Shown: piece after piece, positions 25,066 through 33,609 of the stretch
Layout of the letters: the number at the start of each line of letters is the position of its first letter
How positions within the stretch are numbered: position 1 is the stretch's first letter
Source: Delftia sp. PS-11
GTDB lineage: Bacteria; Pseudomonadota; Gammaproteobacteria; Burkholderiales; Burkholderiaceae_C
Length of the DNA: 64,000 nucleotides
NCBI RefSeq assembly: GCF_029870285.1
Contig: NZ_JACSYA010000004.1
Coordinates: 180,908 to 244,907 of the forward strand
Direction: 5' to 3'
The notes under the pieces: model-generated
Database searches by the model: none
What the model was told of the DNA's origin: nothing
What the model saw: only the letters and a program-made list of their open reading frames with translations
Translations under genes and position numbers: made by a program

Positions 25066-25523
25066 GCCGCGTCCTCCTGCGTGGCGGTTTCCAGCATGGG
25101 CAGCATGCCCAGCGCCAGACTTTCCAGCGCGGCAATGCGCTCGGCGCCGCACAGCTCGCGCACGCGCTGCTGGGCCTGGCGCCACAGCGCAGCGGCCTCA
25201 CGGATGCGGCTGCGGCCTTCGGGGGTGACGAGCACGCAGCGGCTGCGCGCGTCGGTGCCGGGGGCCAGCTCGATCAGGCCGGCCTGCTGCAGCGCGCGCA
25301 GGTTGCGCGTCATCGTCGTGCGGTCGGTGTGCAGCCGCTCGGCCAGGGCCGAGACAGTGAGCGGTCCGTCCGGCGCGTTGCGCGCCTGCACCAGCAGGCT
25401 GAACTGGGTGCCGCGCAGGCCGCAGGGCGCCAGGGTGTCGTCATAGAGCTGTGAAATCTTGCGCGACAGGCTGCGCACCATGAAGCAGGTGCAGACCGGG
25501 TCGGATGCATGGGATGAGGCCAT
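25062..25523 (-). CDS. MarR-family transcriptional regulator
   Basis: This 153-residue winged-helix repressor has the MarR core LTVSALAERLHTDRTTMTRN and LRALQQAGLIELAPGTDARS. The early Cys-rich segment DPVCTCFMVRSLSRK is shared with a MarR subgroup often paired with efflux pumps. ATG 25523 is taken. The frame remains open to 25589, but that extension runs through a palindromic operator-like sequence (25553-25570). It is translationally coupled to the MATE transporter gene. Confidence 0.85.
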   Translation of the reverse strand: MASSHASDPVCTCFMVRSLSRKISQLYDDTLAPCGLRGTQFSLLVQARNAPDGPLTVSALAERLHTDRTTMTRNLRALQQAGLIELAPGTDARSRCVLVTPEGRSRIREAAALWRQAQQRVRELCGAERIAALESLALGMLPMLETATQEDAA

Positions 25524-25552
25524 GGCAGTGGGGCAATTGGGTGCTGATTGAA

Positions 25553-25570
25553 TAAGTGTATATGCACCTA
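25553..25570. promoter_or_regulatory. Candidate MarR operator
   Basis: TAAGTGTATATGCACCTA is an imperfect 18-bp palindrome (7 of 9 positions symmetric), AT-rich against a GC-rich background. It lies 30 bp upstream of the MarR start, consistent with an autoregulatory site. Confidence 0.4.
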
Positions 25571-25740
25571 TTGTTTTGCGCATGTCCACTGTGCGACCCG
25601 TGCATTCCGTGTGTGTGATACCGCAAGGCTTGCAAGTACATGAAACGGGAGAACCATCTCGTTACGGTTCTTGCGATATGCCGCCATATGCCGCTGCCGT
25701 GGCTGCGTAGCATCGGATTTTTCGCAAGGAGACCTCCCTC

Positions 25741-26367
25741 ATGGCTGTTCAGAATCCGTTCTTTGGCAAGCGCGACAACGATGCATTCACTTCACGCAGC
25801 ACCCTGGGTGGCAGCATGGCCTCCTCTGGCGCGTCAGGTGCAGGCGCCTCGGGCAGCAGCTTGTCCCAGGCAAGCGGCCTGGGCGGCAGCGCTGCGCTGC
25901 GCACGGCCGCACCGCCCGAGGAAGCCGCAGGCGGCAGCAAGCTCACCGTGGGGCCGAACATCAAGCTCAAGGGCGTGGAGATCACCGACTGCGACACGCT
26001 GGTGGTGGAAGGCACGGTCGAGGCCACCATGGACTCGCGCGTGATCCAGATTGCCGAGCGGGGCGCTTTCCATGGCACGGCCGAGATCGATATTGCCGAG
26101 ATCCACGGCGTCTTCGACGGCACGCTGACGGTGCGCGAAAAACTGGTCATCTACGGCACGGGCAAGGTCAGCGGCAAGATCCGCTATGGCAAGGTGGTGA
26201 TCGAGGAGGGCGGCGAGTTGACGGGGCAGATCGAAGCCGGCTCCTCGCCGCGTGCGCTGTCTGGCGCCTCTGGCTCCTCCCGCCTTTCCTCCTCGGCGCC
26301 TGCAGCATCCAGCGATGGCGCAGCCAGCAGTGCCGCCGCCCTGACGCCGGCTGCCAGCGTGCTGTAG
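25741..26367 (+). CDS. Bactofilin (polymer-forming cytoskeletal protein)
   Basis: This 208-residue protein has a central bactofilin beta-helix (about residues 65-155: TVGPNIKLKGVEITDCDTLV, then VEGTVEATMDSRVIQIAERG and KVSGKIRYGKVVIEEGG). Low-complexity Ser/Ala/Gly tails flank it, a layout typical of bactofilins. These proteins polymerise without nucleotide into filaments used in cell shape, stalk or polar organisation. AGGAGA precedes the ATG. It is followed by a bidirectional terminator. No M23 peptidase gene, a common partner, lies next to it here. Confidence 0.9.
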   Translation: MAVQNPFFGKRDNDAFTSRSTLGGSMASSGASGAGASGSSLSQASGLGGSAALRTAAPPEEAAGGSKLTVGPNIKLKGVEITDCDTLVVEGTVEATMDSRVIQIAERGAFHGTAEIDIAEIHGVFDGTLTVREKLVIYGTGKVSGKIRYGKVVIEEGGELTGQIEAGSSPRALSGASGSSRLSSSAPAASSDGAASSAAALTPAASVL

Positions 26368-26410
26368 CCGTGCGGCATGCAGTCACCGGCCTGAGCACCC
26401 GCCGGCAAAG

Positions 26411-26439
26411 AAAAAGCGACCTGCAAAGGTCGCTTTTTT
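26411..26439. terminator. Bidirectional rho-independent terminator
   Basis: AGCGACCT, loop GCAA and AGGTCGCT are flanked by A5 on one side and T6 on the other. It serves both the bactofilin gene (plus) and the thioesterase gene (minus), which converge here. Confidence 0.9.
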
Positions 26440-26463
26440 CATGCTGGCATGTGAGTCGCCGGT

Positions 26464-26940
26464 TCAGCCTGCCTGCTGCTGTTTGCGTTCGGCATTGCGC
26501 TGTGCGGCAGCGCGCCAGGAACGCACCTGCTCGTTGTCAGGCAGATTCTGGGGCTTGCCCTGGGCATCGATGGCCACATAGGTCAGCAGCGCTTCGGTGA
26601 CCTTGACGAAGCGGCCCTGGTCGGCAAAGCGTTCGGCGTAGACCTCGACATCGACCGTGACCGAGGTGCGGCCCACGCGCTGCACGCTGGAATAGAACGA
26701 CAGGATGTCGCCCACGCGCACGGGCTGCTTGAAGATGAATTCGTTGACGGCCACGGTGACCATGCGGCTCTGGCCCAGGCGCGAAGGTAGCACCGAGCCG
26801 GCCAGGTCAACCTGGGCCATGACCCAGCCGCCGAAGATGTCGCCATTGGCGTTGACATCGGCCGGCATGGGAATGACCTTGAGGACCAGTTCCTTGTCTG
26901 CGGGCAGAGGGTGGGGGGGAAGCTCGGGGCGGGGAGGCAT
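26464..26940 (-). CDS. Acyl-CoA thioesterase (YciA-like hotdog)
   Basis: This 158-residue hotdog-fold thioesterase has the catalytic-loop sequence ADVNANGDIFGGWVMAQVDL and the strand TVAVNEFIFKQPVRVGD found in YciA/BACH-type enzymes. It is predicted to hydrolyse acyl-CoA. ATG 26940 gives the usual family length. The frame extends to 27036 but would run into the ABC transporter gene. It is divergent from the ABC exporter, with 41 bp between starts, so the promoters must overlap or lie inside the genes. Confidence 0.88.
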   Translation of the reverse strand: MPPRPELPPHPLPADKELVLKVIPMPADVNANGDIFGGWVMAQVDLAGSVLPSRLGQSRMVTVAVNEFIFKQPVRVGDILSFYSSVQRVGRTSVTVDVEVYAERFADQGRFVKVTEALLTYVAIDAQGKPQNLPDNEQVRSWRAAAQRNAERKQQQAG

Positions 26941-26981
26941 GGGCACAATGCAATCAATATAACAACCAAGAATTGTCTGCC

Positions 26982-28814
26982 ATGCGACGCGACAGTGCTT
27001 CCACTCCGGATTTACCCTTATCCCCATCCCCGACACCCCGCCAGGACTGGAGCGTGCTGCGGCGCCTGCTGCCCTATCTGTGGCAGTACAAGTGGCGGGT
27101 GCTCGCAGCCCTGTGCTTCATGCTCGGCGCCAAGCTGGCCAACGTGGGCGTGCCGGTGCTGCTCAAGCATCTGGTGGATGCGCTGGACCTGCGCCCCGGC
27201 GATCCCCAGGCCGTGCTGGCCGTGCCCGTGGCTCTGCTGCTGGCCTACGGGCTGCTGCGCTTTGGCGCGTCGCTGTTCACCGAGCTGCGCGACCTGGTGT
27301 TCGCCAAGGCCACGCAGGGCGCCTCGCGCGCCATTGCGCTGACCACTTTCGAGCACCTGCATGCGCTGAGCCTGCGCTTTCACCTGGAGCGCCAGACGGG
27401 CGGCATGACGCGCGACATCGAGCGCGGCGTGCGCAGCACCGAGTCGCTGATCTCGTATTCGCTCTTCAGCATCCTGCCCACGCTGATCGAGATGGGTCTG
27501 GTGCTGGGCATTCTGGCGCTGCGCTTCGATCTCTGGTTCGCGGCCATCACGCTGGCGGCGCTGGCCTGCTACATCACGTTCACGGTCACGGTGACCGAGT
27601 GGCGCACGCGTTTCCGCCGCGAGGCCAATGCCCAGGAGTCGGCAGCCCACACCAAGGCCATCGATTCGCTGCTGAACTATGAAACCGTCAAGTACTTCGG
27701 CAACGAGGCCTTCGAGGCGCGGCGCTACGACGAGAACCTGGAGCAGCTGCGCCGTGTACGCCTCAAGAGCCAGACCACGCTGGGGCTGCTCAATGGCGGC
27801 CAGCAGCTGATCATCGCCACGGCCCTGGTGGCCATCCTGTGGCGCGCCACGCAGGGCGTGGTCGATGGCCGGCTGTCCCTGGGTGATCTGGTCATGGTCA
27901 ATGCCTTCATGATCCAGCTCTACATTCCGCTGAACTTCCTGGGCGTGCTCTACCGCGAGATCAAACAGAGCCTGGCCGATCTGGACCGCATGTTCACACT
28001 CATGGACAAGGAGCGCGAGGTGGCCGACGCGCCCGGAGCCCGTCCGCTGGCGCTGGACGGCGCGCCGCCCGAGGTGCGCTTCGAGCATGTGGACTTCGCC
28101 TACGACCCCGCACGGCCTATCCTGCAGGATGTGAGCTTCACCATCCCCGCAGGCAAGACCGTGGCCGTGGTGGGCCCCTCCGGCTCTGGCAAGAGCACGC
28201 TGGCGCGGCTGCTGTTTCGTTTCTACGATGTGCAGGCCGGTCAGGTGTGCATCGCGGGGCAGGACCTGCGCGGGCTGACCCAGGACAGCGTGCGCCGCGC
28301 CATCGGCATCGTGCCCCAGGACACGGTGCTGTTCAACGATACGGTGGAATACAACATCGCCTACGGCCGTCCCGGCGCGGGGCAGGAGGCGGTGGTGGCT
28401 GCCGCGCGCGCCGCGCGCATCCACTCCTTCATCGAGGCCATGCCCCAGGGCTATGCCACGCGCGTGGGCGAGCGTGGCCTGAAGCTGTCGGGCGGCGAGA
28501 AGCAGCGCGTGGCGATTGCGCGCACCCTGCTCAAGGACCCTCCCATCCTGATCTTCGACGAGGCCACATCCGCCCTGGACTCGGCCAATGAGCGCGCCAT
28601 CCAGGCTGAGCTGCAAAGCGCGGCCCGCAACAAAACGGCGCTGGTGATTGCCCACCGCCTGTCCACTGTGGTCGATGCGCACGAGATCCTGGTCATGGAT
28701 GCCGGGCGCATCGTCGAGCGCGGCAGCCATGCGCAACTGCTGGCGGCAGGCGGGCGCTATGCGGACATGTGGGCCATGCAGCAAAGCGGCGAGGCGGTGC
28801 TGTCTCCTGCGTAG
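26982..28814 (+). CDS. ABC exporter of the Atm1/heavy-metal-tolerance type
   Basis: This 610-residue half-transporter fuses a six-helix membrane domain to a nucleotide-binding domain. It has Walker [12 protein letters not shown], signature LKLSGGEKQR, Walker B PILIFDEATSALD and switch IAHRLSTVVD. In the membrane domain, RQTGGMTRDIERG and DSLLNYETVKYFGNE are hallmarks of the Atm1/ABCB7 subfamily, which exports glutathione- or sulfur-linked compounds and in proteobacteria contributes to heavy-metal tolerance. ATG 26982 is preferred over a TTG 9 nt upstream. It is probably monocistronic, with the GntR operator region following. Confidence 0.9.
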   Translation: MRRDSASTPDLPLSPSPTPRQDWSVLRRLLPYLWQYKWRVLAALCFMLGAKLANVGVPVLLKHLVDALDLRPGDPQAVLAVPVALLLAYGLLRFGASLFTELRDLVFAKATQGASRAIALTTFEHLHALSLRFHLERQTGGMTRDIERGVRSTESLISYSLFSILPTLIEMGLVLGILALRFDLWFAAITLAALACYITFTVTVTEWRTRFRREANAQESAAHTKAIDSLLNYETVKYFGNEAFEARRYDENLEQLRRVRLKSQTTLGLLNGGQQLIIATALVAILWRATQGVVDGRLSLGDLVMVNAFMIQLYIPLNFLGVLYREIKQSLADLDRMFTLMDKEREVADAPGARPLALDGAPPEVRFEHVDFAYDPARPILQDVSFTIPAGKTVAVVGPSGSGKSTLARLLFRFYDVQAGQVCIAGQDLRGLTQDSVRRAIGIVPQDTVLFNDTVEYNIAYGRPGAGQEAVVAAARAARIHSFIEAMPQGYATRVGERGLKLSGGEKQRVAIARTLLKDPPILIFDEATSALDSANERAIQAELQSAARNKTALVIAHRLSTVVDAHEILVMDAGRIVERGSHAQLLAAGGRYADMWAMQQSGEAVLSPA

Positions 28815-28839
28815 CGGTGTGGGGGCGGGTTGGGTTTGA

Positions 28840-28912
28840 ATGTATACATTGATTCAGTGTTTTCCCTTGTTTTGGAAAAAAATCACCAATCAGAGCATGT
28901 TTATGTATACAT
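28840..28912. promoter_or_regulatory. Twin operators of the GntR (VanR-type) regulator
   Basis: Two identical perfect palindromes ATGTATACAT lie at 28840-28849 and 28903-28912, 63 bp apart (about six helical turns). The GTATAC core is typical of operators of FCD-type GntR regulators such as VanR. The second copy ends 24 bp before the regulator start, which points to looping autorepression of the vanillate operon. Confidence 0.7.
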
Positions 28913-28936
28913 TTGACCCGAAATCAAGAGCCCCCT

Positions 28937-29698
28937 ATGAACGCGACCCTTGCCCCCACCGCCGATCAGGAAAGCCATTCCCAGGTCATCAAGGCCCAGC
29001 TGCAGCTGCGTGAAATGATCCTTGCGGGCGAATTGCCCGCAGGCGAGCGCATTGCCGAGTTGACCGTGGTGCAGCGCCTGGGCATCTCGCGCACGCCGGT
29101 GCGCGCCGCGCTGATGCGGCTGGAACAGGAGGGCCTGCTGGAGGCCATGGCTGGCGGGCGCGGCTACCGCGTGCGCCTGTTTTCCGAGGCCGATGTGGCC
29201 GATGCCATCGAGCTGCGCGGCACGCTGGAGGGCCTGGCTGCGCGCTGGGCCGCCGAGCGCGGCGTGCCCGAGGCCCTGCTGGCGCGTGCGGGCCGCTGCC
29301 TGGATGCGATTGACCGCGTTCTGGAGTCGCCCGAGTGGGGCGACCAGGCCTTTTCAGGCTATGTGGCGCTGAATTCCGAGTTCCACGACCTGCTGCATTC
29401 CATGGCTGGCAGCGGCGTCATGCAGCGTGAGCTGGAGCGCGTGGTGCGCATGCCGTTCGCCTCGCCTTCGGGCTTTGTGCTGGCGCGTGCGGAATCACCA
29501 CGCGCGCGCCACAGCCTGCTGATTGCCCAGGATCAGCACCGCCAGGTGCTGGATGCGATTGCCCGGCGCGAAGGCGCGCGGGCTGAGGCGCTGATGAAGG
29601 AACACTCGCGCATCGCGCGCCGCAATCTGCGTGAGGCGATGCAGGAGCCCGGCAGCCATGCCGTGCCCGGCGTGCAGCTGATACGCGCCGGCGGCTGA
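28937..29698 (+). CDS. GntR/FCD-family regulator of the vanillate operon (VanR-like)
   Basis: This 253-residue protein has an N-terminal GntR winged helix (GERIAELTVVQRLGISRTPV, then RAALMRLEQEGLLE) and a C-terminal all-helical FCD ligand domain. Its metal-binding type residues lie in LNSEFHDLLHSMAG and in DQHRQVLDAI. The vanA gene begins 66 bp downstream with no terminator, and twin ATGTATACAT sites precede the regulator, so it likely represses its own operon until vanillate binds. Start ATG 28937 is weakly supported by an upstream AAGAG. The frame continues to 28913 without a better signal. Confidence 0.85.
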   Translation: MNATLAPTADQESHSQVIKAQLQLREMILAGELPAGERIAELTVVQRLGISRTPVRAALMRLEQEGLLEAMAGGRGYRVRLFSEADVADAIELRGTLEGLAARWAAERGVPEALLARAGRCLDAIDRVLESPEWGDQAFSGYVALNSEFHDLLHSMAGSGVMQRELERVVRMPFASPSGFVLARAESPRARHSLLIAQDQHRQVLDAIARREGARAEALMKEHSRIARRNLREAMQEPGSHAVPGVQLIRAGG

Positions 29699-29764
29699 GG
29701 CCATTGCCTCATTGCCTGTGCGGCCGCCATGGCCGCTTCACACCCACAAAAAGGAGACAACCCG

Positions 29765-30865
29765 ATGAGCACCTTTCCCAAAAACGCCTGGTATGTGGCT
29801 GCCACATCCGCCGAGATCCAGGACAAGCCGCTGGGTCGGCGCATCTGCGGCGAACGCATCGTTTTCTACCGCTCCAATGAGGGCATTGCCGCCGTCGAAG
29901 ACTTTTGCCCGCATCGCGGCGCGCCGCTGTCGCTGGGCTTCGTGCGCGATGGCAAGCTGGTCTGCGGCTACCACGGGCTGGAGATGGGCTGCCAGGGCAA
30001 GACCGTCGCCATGCCGGGCCAGCGCGTGCGCGGCTTTCCCGAGATCCGCAGCTATCCCGTCGAGGAGCGCTACGGCTTCATCTGGGTCTGGCCCGGCGAC
30101 AAGGCCCAGGCCGACGCCGCCCTGATTCCCGTGCTGCCCTGGCACGACAATCCCGAATGGGCCTATGGCGGCGGCATGTTCCACATCAACGCCGACTACC
30201 GGCTGATGATCGACAACCTGATGGACCTGACGCACGAAACCTATGTGCACGCCAACTCCATCGGCCAGGCCGAAATCGACGAAACGCCCTGCAAGACCGA
30301 GACGCATGGGGAGGGCTGGGATGCCGAAGTCGTCACCAGCCGCTTCATGCACGACATTCCCGCGCCGCCGTTCTGGAAGATGGCCCTGCGCAGCAATGGA
30401 CTGGCCGACGAGGTGCCGGTGGACCGCTGGCAGATCTGCCGCTTTACGCCGCCCAGCCACGTGATGATCGAGGTCGGCGTGGCCCATGTCGGCCATGGCG
30501 GCTACGACGCGCCTGACGAGCACAAGGTCTACAGCATGGTGGTGGATTTCATCACCCCCGAGACGGAAGATTCCATGTGGTACTTCTGGGGCATGGCACG
30601 CCGCTTCAATACCGGCGACGCCGAGGTCACCGACCGCATCCGCGAAGGCCAGGGCAAGATCTTCAGCGAGGATCTGGAGATGCTGGAGTTGCAGCAGCGC
30701 AACCTGTCCGACTACCCTGACCGCAAGCTGCTCAAGCTCAACATCGATGCGGGTGGCGTGCAGTCGCGCAAGGTCATCGACAAGCTGATCGCGCAGGAAC
30801 AGCAGGGACAGGCCGGCACGGGCGGTGCGGCGCCAGCACCAGCTGCTGCAGCGCTGGCGGCCTGA
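29765..30865 (+). CDS. vanA: Vanillate O-demethylase oxygenase subunit (Rieske type)
   Basis: This 366-residue terminal oxygenase is predicted to convert vanillate to protocatechuate and formaldehyde with O2 and electrons from VanB. The Rieske [2Fe-2S] ligands are C48-P-H50 and C67-G-Y-H70. The mononuclear iron site lies in LMDLTHETYVHAN. The N-terminal FPKNAWYVAATSAEI is characteristic of VanA. A strong AAGGAG precedes ATG 29765. The C-terminal Ala/Pro/Gln-rich tail is longer than usual. In most van loci vanB follows directly, but here an MFS gene separates them. Confidence 0.88.
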   Translation: MSTFPKNAWYVAATSAEIQDKPLGRRICGERIVFYRSNEGIAAVEDFCPHRGAPLSLGFVRDGKLVCGYHGLEMGCQGKTVAMPGQRVRGFPEIRSYPVEERYGFIWVWPGDKAQADAALIPVLPWHDNPEWAYGGGMFHINADYRLMIDNLMDLTHETYVHANSIGQAEIDETPCKTETHGEGWDAEVVTSRFMHDIPAPPFWKMALRSNGLADEVPVDRWQICRFTPPSHVMIEVGVAHVGHGGYDAPDEHKVYSMVVDFITPETEDSMWYFWGMARRFNTGDAEVTDRIREGQGKIFSEDLEMLELQQRNLSDYPDRKLLKLNIDAGGVQSRKVIDKLIAQEQQGQAGTGGAAPAPAAAALAA

Positions 30866-31044
30866 ACGCCTGCCACAGGTACCACTCCTGCGCCACGCCA
30901 TCGTTGCGCGCGGGGGGCGGTGCCACGGCGCCGGAGCATGCCGTCCGGCGCACGCACTGACAACCTGAACGCTGGCGCTGGCAAGGATGTGCGCCAGCCA
31001 TGACACAGAAAGCCGGTTCACGGCTTCACCTCTGGAGACCCCCA

Positions 31045-31128
31045 ATGAACTGCCTCATTTTCCGGTGGCTGCGTGCCGCCCTGTCCTCCCATGCCTGCCA
31101 GCCTCGCGTGCAGGAGCAGCAGCCATGA
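31045..31128 (+). CDS. Putative 27-residue leader peptide coupled to the MFS carrier
   Basis: ATG 31045 has GGAG 8 nt upstream and encodes MNCLIFRWLRAALSSHACQP plus seven residues. Its TGA (31126-31128) overlaps the ATG of the MFS gene (ATGA). Ribosome site plus overlap strongly suggest translation feeding into the transporter, although the peptide could be incidental. The preceding stretch 30866-31044 holds no recognised feature. Confidence 0.4.
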   Translation: MNCLIFRWLRAALSSHACQPRVQEQQP

Positions 31129-32459
31129 GCGCCGATCTGCGTTCCAGCGTGGACCAGCGGCCCATGACGGGCTACCAGTGGTCGGTGATCGCACTGTGCA
31201 TGGTCCTCAACATGATCGATGGCTTTGACGTGCTGGTCATGGCCTTCACGGCTTCGGCCGTGTCCGCGCACTGGAAGCTCAGCGGCGCCCAGCTCGGCTT
31301 TTTGCTCAGCGCAGGCCTGTTCGGCATGGCGGCGGGCTCGCTGCTGATTGCGCCCTGGGCTGACCGGCTGGGCCGCAGGCCGCTGATTCTGGCCTGTCTG
31401 GCTATTTCCGGCATCGGCATGCTGGGCTCTGCCTGGAGCCAAAGCGCCGGCCAGCTCGCCGCGCTGCGCGTGGTCACCGGCCTGGGGGTGGGCGGCATCC
31501 TGGCCTGCAGCAATGTGATTGCCAGCGAATATGCCTCGCAGCGCTGGCGCAGCCTGGCGGTGACGCTGCAGTCCACCGGCTATGCGCTGGGCGCCAGCAT
31601 CGGCGGCTCCATCGCGGTCTGGCTGCTGAGCCACTACGACTGGCGCGCGGTCTTTGTGTTCGGGGGCAGCGTCACGCTGGGCGTGCTGCTGCTGGCCTGG
31701 TGGCGGCTGCCCGAGTCGCTGGACTTTCTGCTGGCGCGCCGGCCACAGGGGGCACTGGAGCGGCTCAACGCCGTGGTGCGCCGCCTGGGGCTGCCTGTGC
31801 TGGATGCATTGCCGCCCCTGGCCGCTGCATCGGCGCAGCGCGCCCGCGGGCCGCTGCAATTGTTTGCGACCGGCCTTCGCCGGCCGACGCTGCTGGTCTG
31901 GATGTCGTTTTTCGCAGTGATGTTCGGCTTTTACTTTGTCATGAGCTGGACGCCCAAGCTGCTGGCCGCCTCGGGCCTGACGCAGGAGCAGGGCGTGACG
32001 GGCGGCGTGCTGCTGAGCCTGGGCGGCATTCTGGGTGCCGCCTTGCTGGGCCTGCTGGCCGCACGCTATCCCGTGCATCGGGCGCTGGCCGGCTTCATGC
32101 TGGCCACGGCCGCGCTGCTGTGTGTCTTCGTCATCAACCCCGGTTCGCTGATGCTGTCGTATGCCCTGGCCTTTCTGATTGGCGTCTTCGCCAACGGCTG
32201 CGTGGCAGGGCTCTACGCCATCGCCCCCATGGTCTATGGCGGCGAGGTACGGGCCACGGGCGTGGGCTGGGGCATTGGCGTGGGCCGCATGGGCGCCATC
32301 GTTTCCCCCCTGGTCGCCGGCTCGCTGCTCGATGCCTCATGGTCGGCCAGCCAGCTTTATGTGGGCTATGGCGTCGCTTTTGTGCTGGCTGCCTGCATTG
32401 TGTCTCTGCATCGCCTGGAAGGGCCTGCTGTCGGGCTGCGTACTGCATCTGCGCACTGA
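31125..32459 (+). CDS. MFS aromatic-acid transporter (AAHS family, VanK/PcaK-like)
   Basis: This 444-residue 12-helix carrier starts GYQWSVIALCMVLNMIDGFD, with the DGFD motif of aromatic acid:H+ symporters in helix 1. GLFGMAAGSLLIAPWADRLG, then RRPLIL, follows in the loop after helix 2. It is predicted to import vanillate or a related methoxybenzoate for the VanAB enzyme. GGAG lies 8 nt before ATG 31125. It is placed between vanA and vanB, which is unusual. The upstream frame extension to 30987 is not coding-like. vanB starts 110 bp downstream. Confidence 0.85.
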   Translation: MSADLRSSVDQRPMTGYQWSVIALCMVLNMIDGFDVLVMAFTASAVSAHWKLSGAQLGFLLSAGLFGMAAGSLLIAPWADRLGRRPLILACLAISGIGMLGSAWSQSAGQLAALRVVTGLGVGGILACSNVIASEYASQRWRSLAVTLQSTGYALGASIGGSIAVWLLSHYDWRAVFVFGGSVTLGVLLLAWWRLPESLDFLLARRPQGALERLNAVVRRLGLPVLDALPPLAAASAQRARGPLQLFATGLRRPTLLVWMSFFAVMFGFYFVMSWTPKLLAASGLTQEQGVTGGVLLSLGGILGAALLGLLAARYPVHRALAGFMLATAALLCVFVINPGSLMLSYALAFLIGVFANGCVAGLYAIAPMVYGGEVRATGVGWGIGVGRMGAIVSPLVAGSLLDASWSASQLYVGYGVAFVLAACIVSLHRLEGPAVGLRTASAH

Positions 32460-32569
32460 TCTTCACCCTGGGGCAGGCCCGGCTGCGGATGCGCCCAGGC
32501 GCCTGGCGTTGAAACAGCCGCAGCCCTGGCCTGTGCCCTCTCCGTTTCCACTGACCACGATTTTTTCTT

Positions 32570-33541
32570 ATGCAACCGAACCCGACCCTCCAAGTGCGCG
32601 TGGCGCGCAAGTGCAGCGAAGCGCAGGATATCTGCAGCCTGGAGCTGCATCCCCTTGCCGGCGAAAGCCTGCCAGCCTTCACGGCAGGATCGCACATCGA
32701 CCTGCACCTGCCCGGCGGGCTGGTGCGCCAGTACTCGCTGTGCAATGACCCGGCCGATGCCACGCACTACATGCTGGGCGTGCTGCGCGATGCAGCCTCG
32801 CGCGGCGGCTCGGCCGCTGTGCATGAACTGCTGCACGAGGGCCAGCAGATCACCATCAGTGCGCCGCGCAACCATTTCACGCTGCATGCCGGCCAGCCTG
32901 CGCGCCATGTGCTGCTGGCTGGCGGCATCGGCATCACGCCCTTGCTGGCGATGGCGTGGCAACTGGCCCGCGATGGTGCCGACTTTGCGCTGCACTACTG
33001 CGCGCGGTCGCGCGATCGCATGGCCTTTGCCGGGCTGCTGCAGTCCATGCCCTGGGCGGACCGGGTGCATCTGCACCTGGACGATGAAGGCGATGCGCAG
33101 CGGCTCGACATGGCCGCCTTGCTGGGCACTCCCCGCGATGGCCTGCACCTGTACGTCTGCGGGCCCAAGGGCTTCATGGATGCCGCACTGGGCATGGCGC
33201 GTACCGCCGGCTGGAGCGAAGCGCAGCTGCACTACGAGTTCTTTGCAGGCGAGGCCGTGCAGCGCGAGGGCGACGGAGCCTTCGAGGTCGAGATATCGAG
33301 CACAGGCCAGGTGGTGCGCGTGGCGCCGGAGCAGACCGTGGTCCAGGCCCTGGCTGGCATTGGCATCGAGGTGCAGACCTCCTGCGAGCAGGGCGTGTGC
33401 GGCACCTGCCTGACGCGCGTGCTCTCGGGCGAGCCCGAGCACCGCGACATGTACCTGACAGAGGACGAGCAGGCCGCCTGCGACCAGTTCCTGCCCTGCT
33501 GCTCGCGCGCGAAGTCGCCCAGGCTGGTGCTGGACCTGTAG
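32570..33541 (+). CDS. vanB: Vanillate O-demethylase reductase subunit
   Basis: This 323-residue reductase passes electrons from NAD(P)H to VanA. It has an N-terminal FMN-binding ferredoxin-reductase fold (AGSHIDLHLPGGLVRQYSLC), an NAD site GGIGITPLLAMAWQL and YVCGPKGFMDAAL, and a C-terminal plant-type [2Fe-2S] domain with cysteines in CEQGVCGTC and PCCSRAKS. The domain order matches phthalate dioxygenase reductase/VanB. The start at 32570 follows a TTTTTTCTT tract without a clear ribosome site. Confidence 0.88.
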   Translation: MQPNPTLQVRVARKCSEAQDICSLELHPLAGESLPAFTAGSHIDLHLPGGLVRQYSLCNDPADATHYMLGVLRDAASRGGSAAVHELLHEGQQITISAPRNHFTLHAGQPARHVLLAGGIGITPLLAMAWQLARDGADFALHYCARSRDRMAFAGLLQSMPWADRVHLHLDDEGDAQRLDMAALLGTPRDGLHLYVCGPKGFMDAALGMARTAGWSEAQLHYEFFAGEAVQREGDGAFEVEISSTGQVVRVAPEQTVVQALAGIGIEVQTSCEQGVCGTCLTRVLSGEPEHRDMYLTEDEQAACDQFLPCCSRAKSPRLVLDL

Positions 33542-33609
33542 CGCTGGGATGCGCAGGGGCGGCGCACAATCAGGGTTTTCCACGGCCCGCCGGGCACCGC
33601 TCTTTTGCC

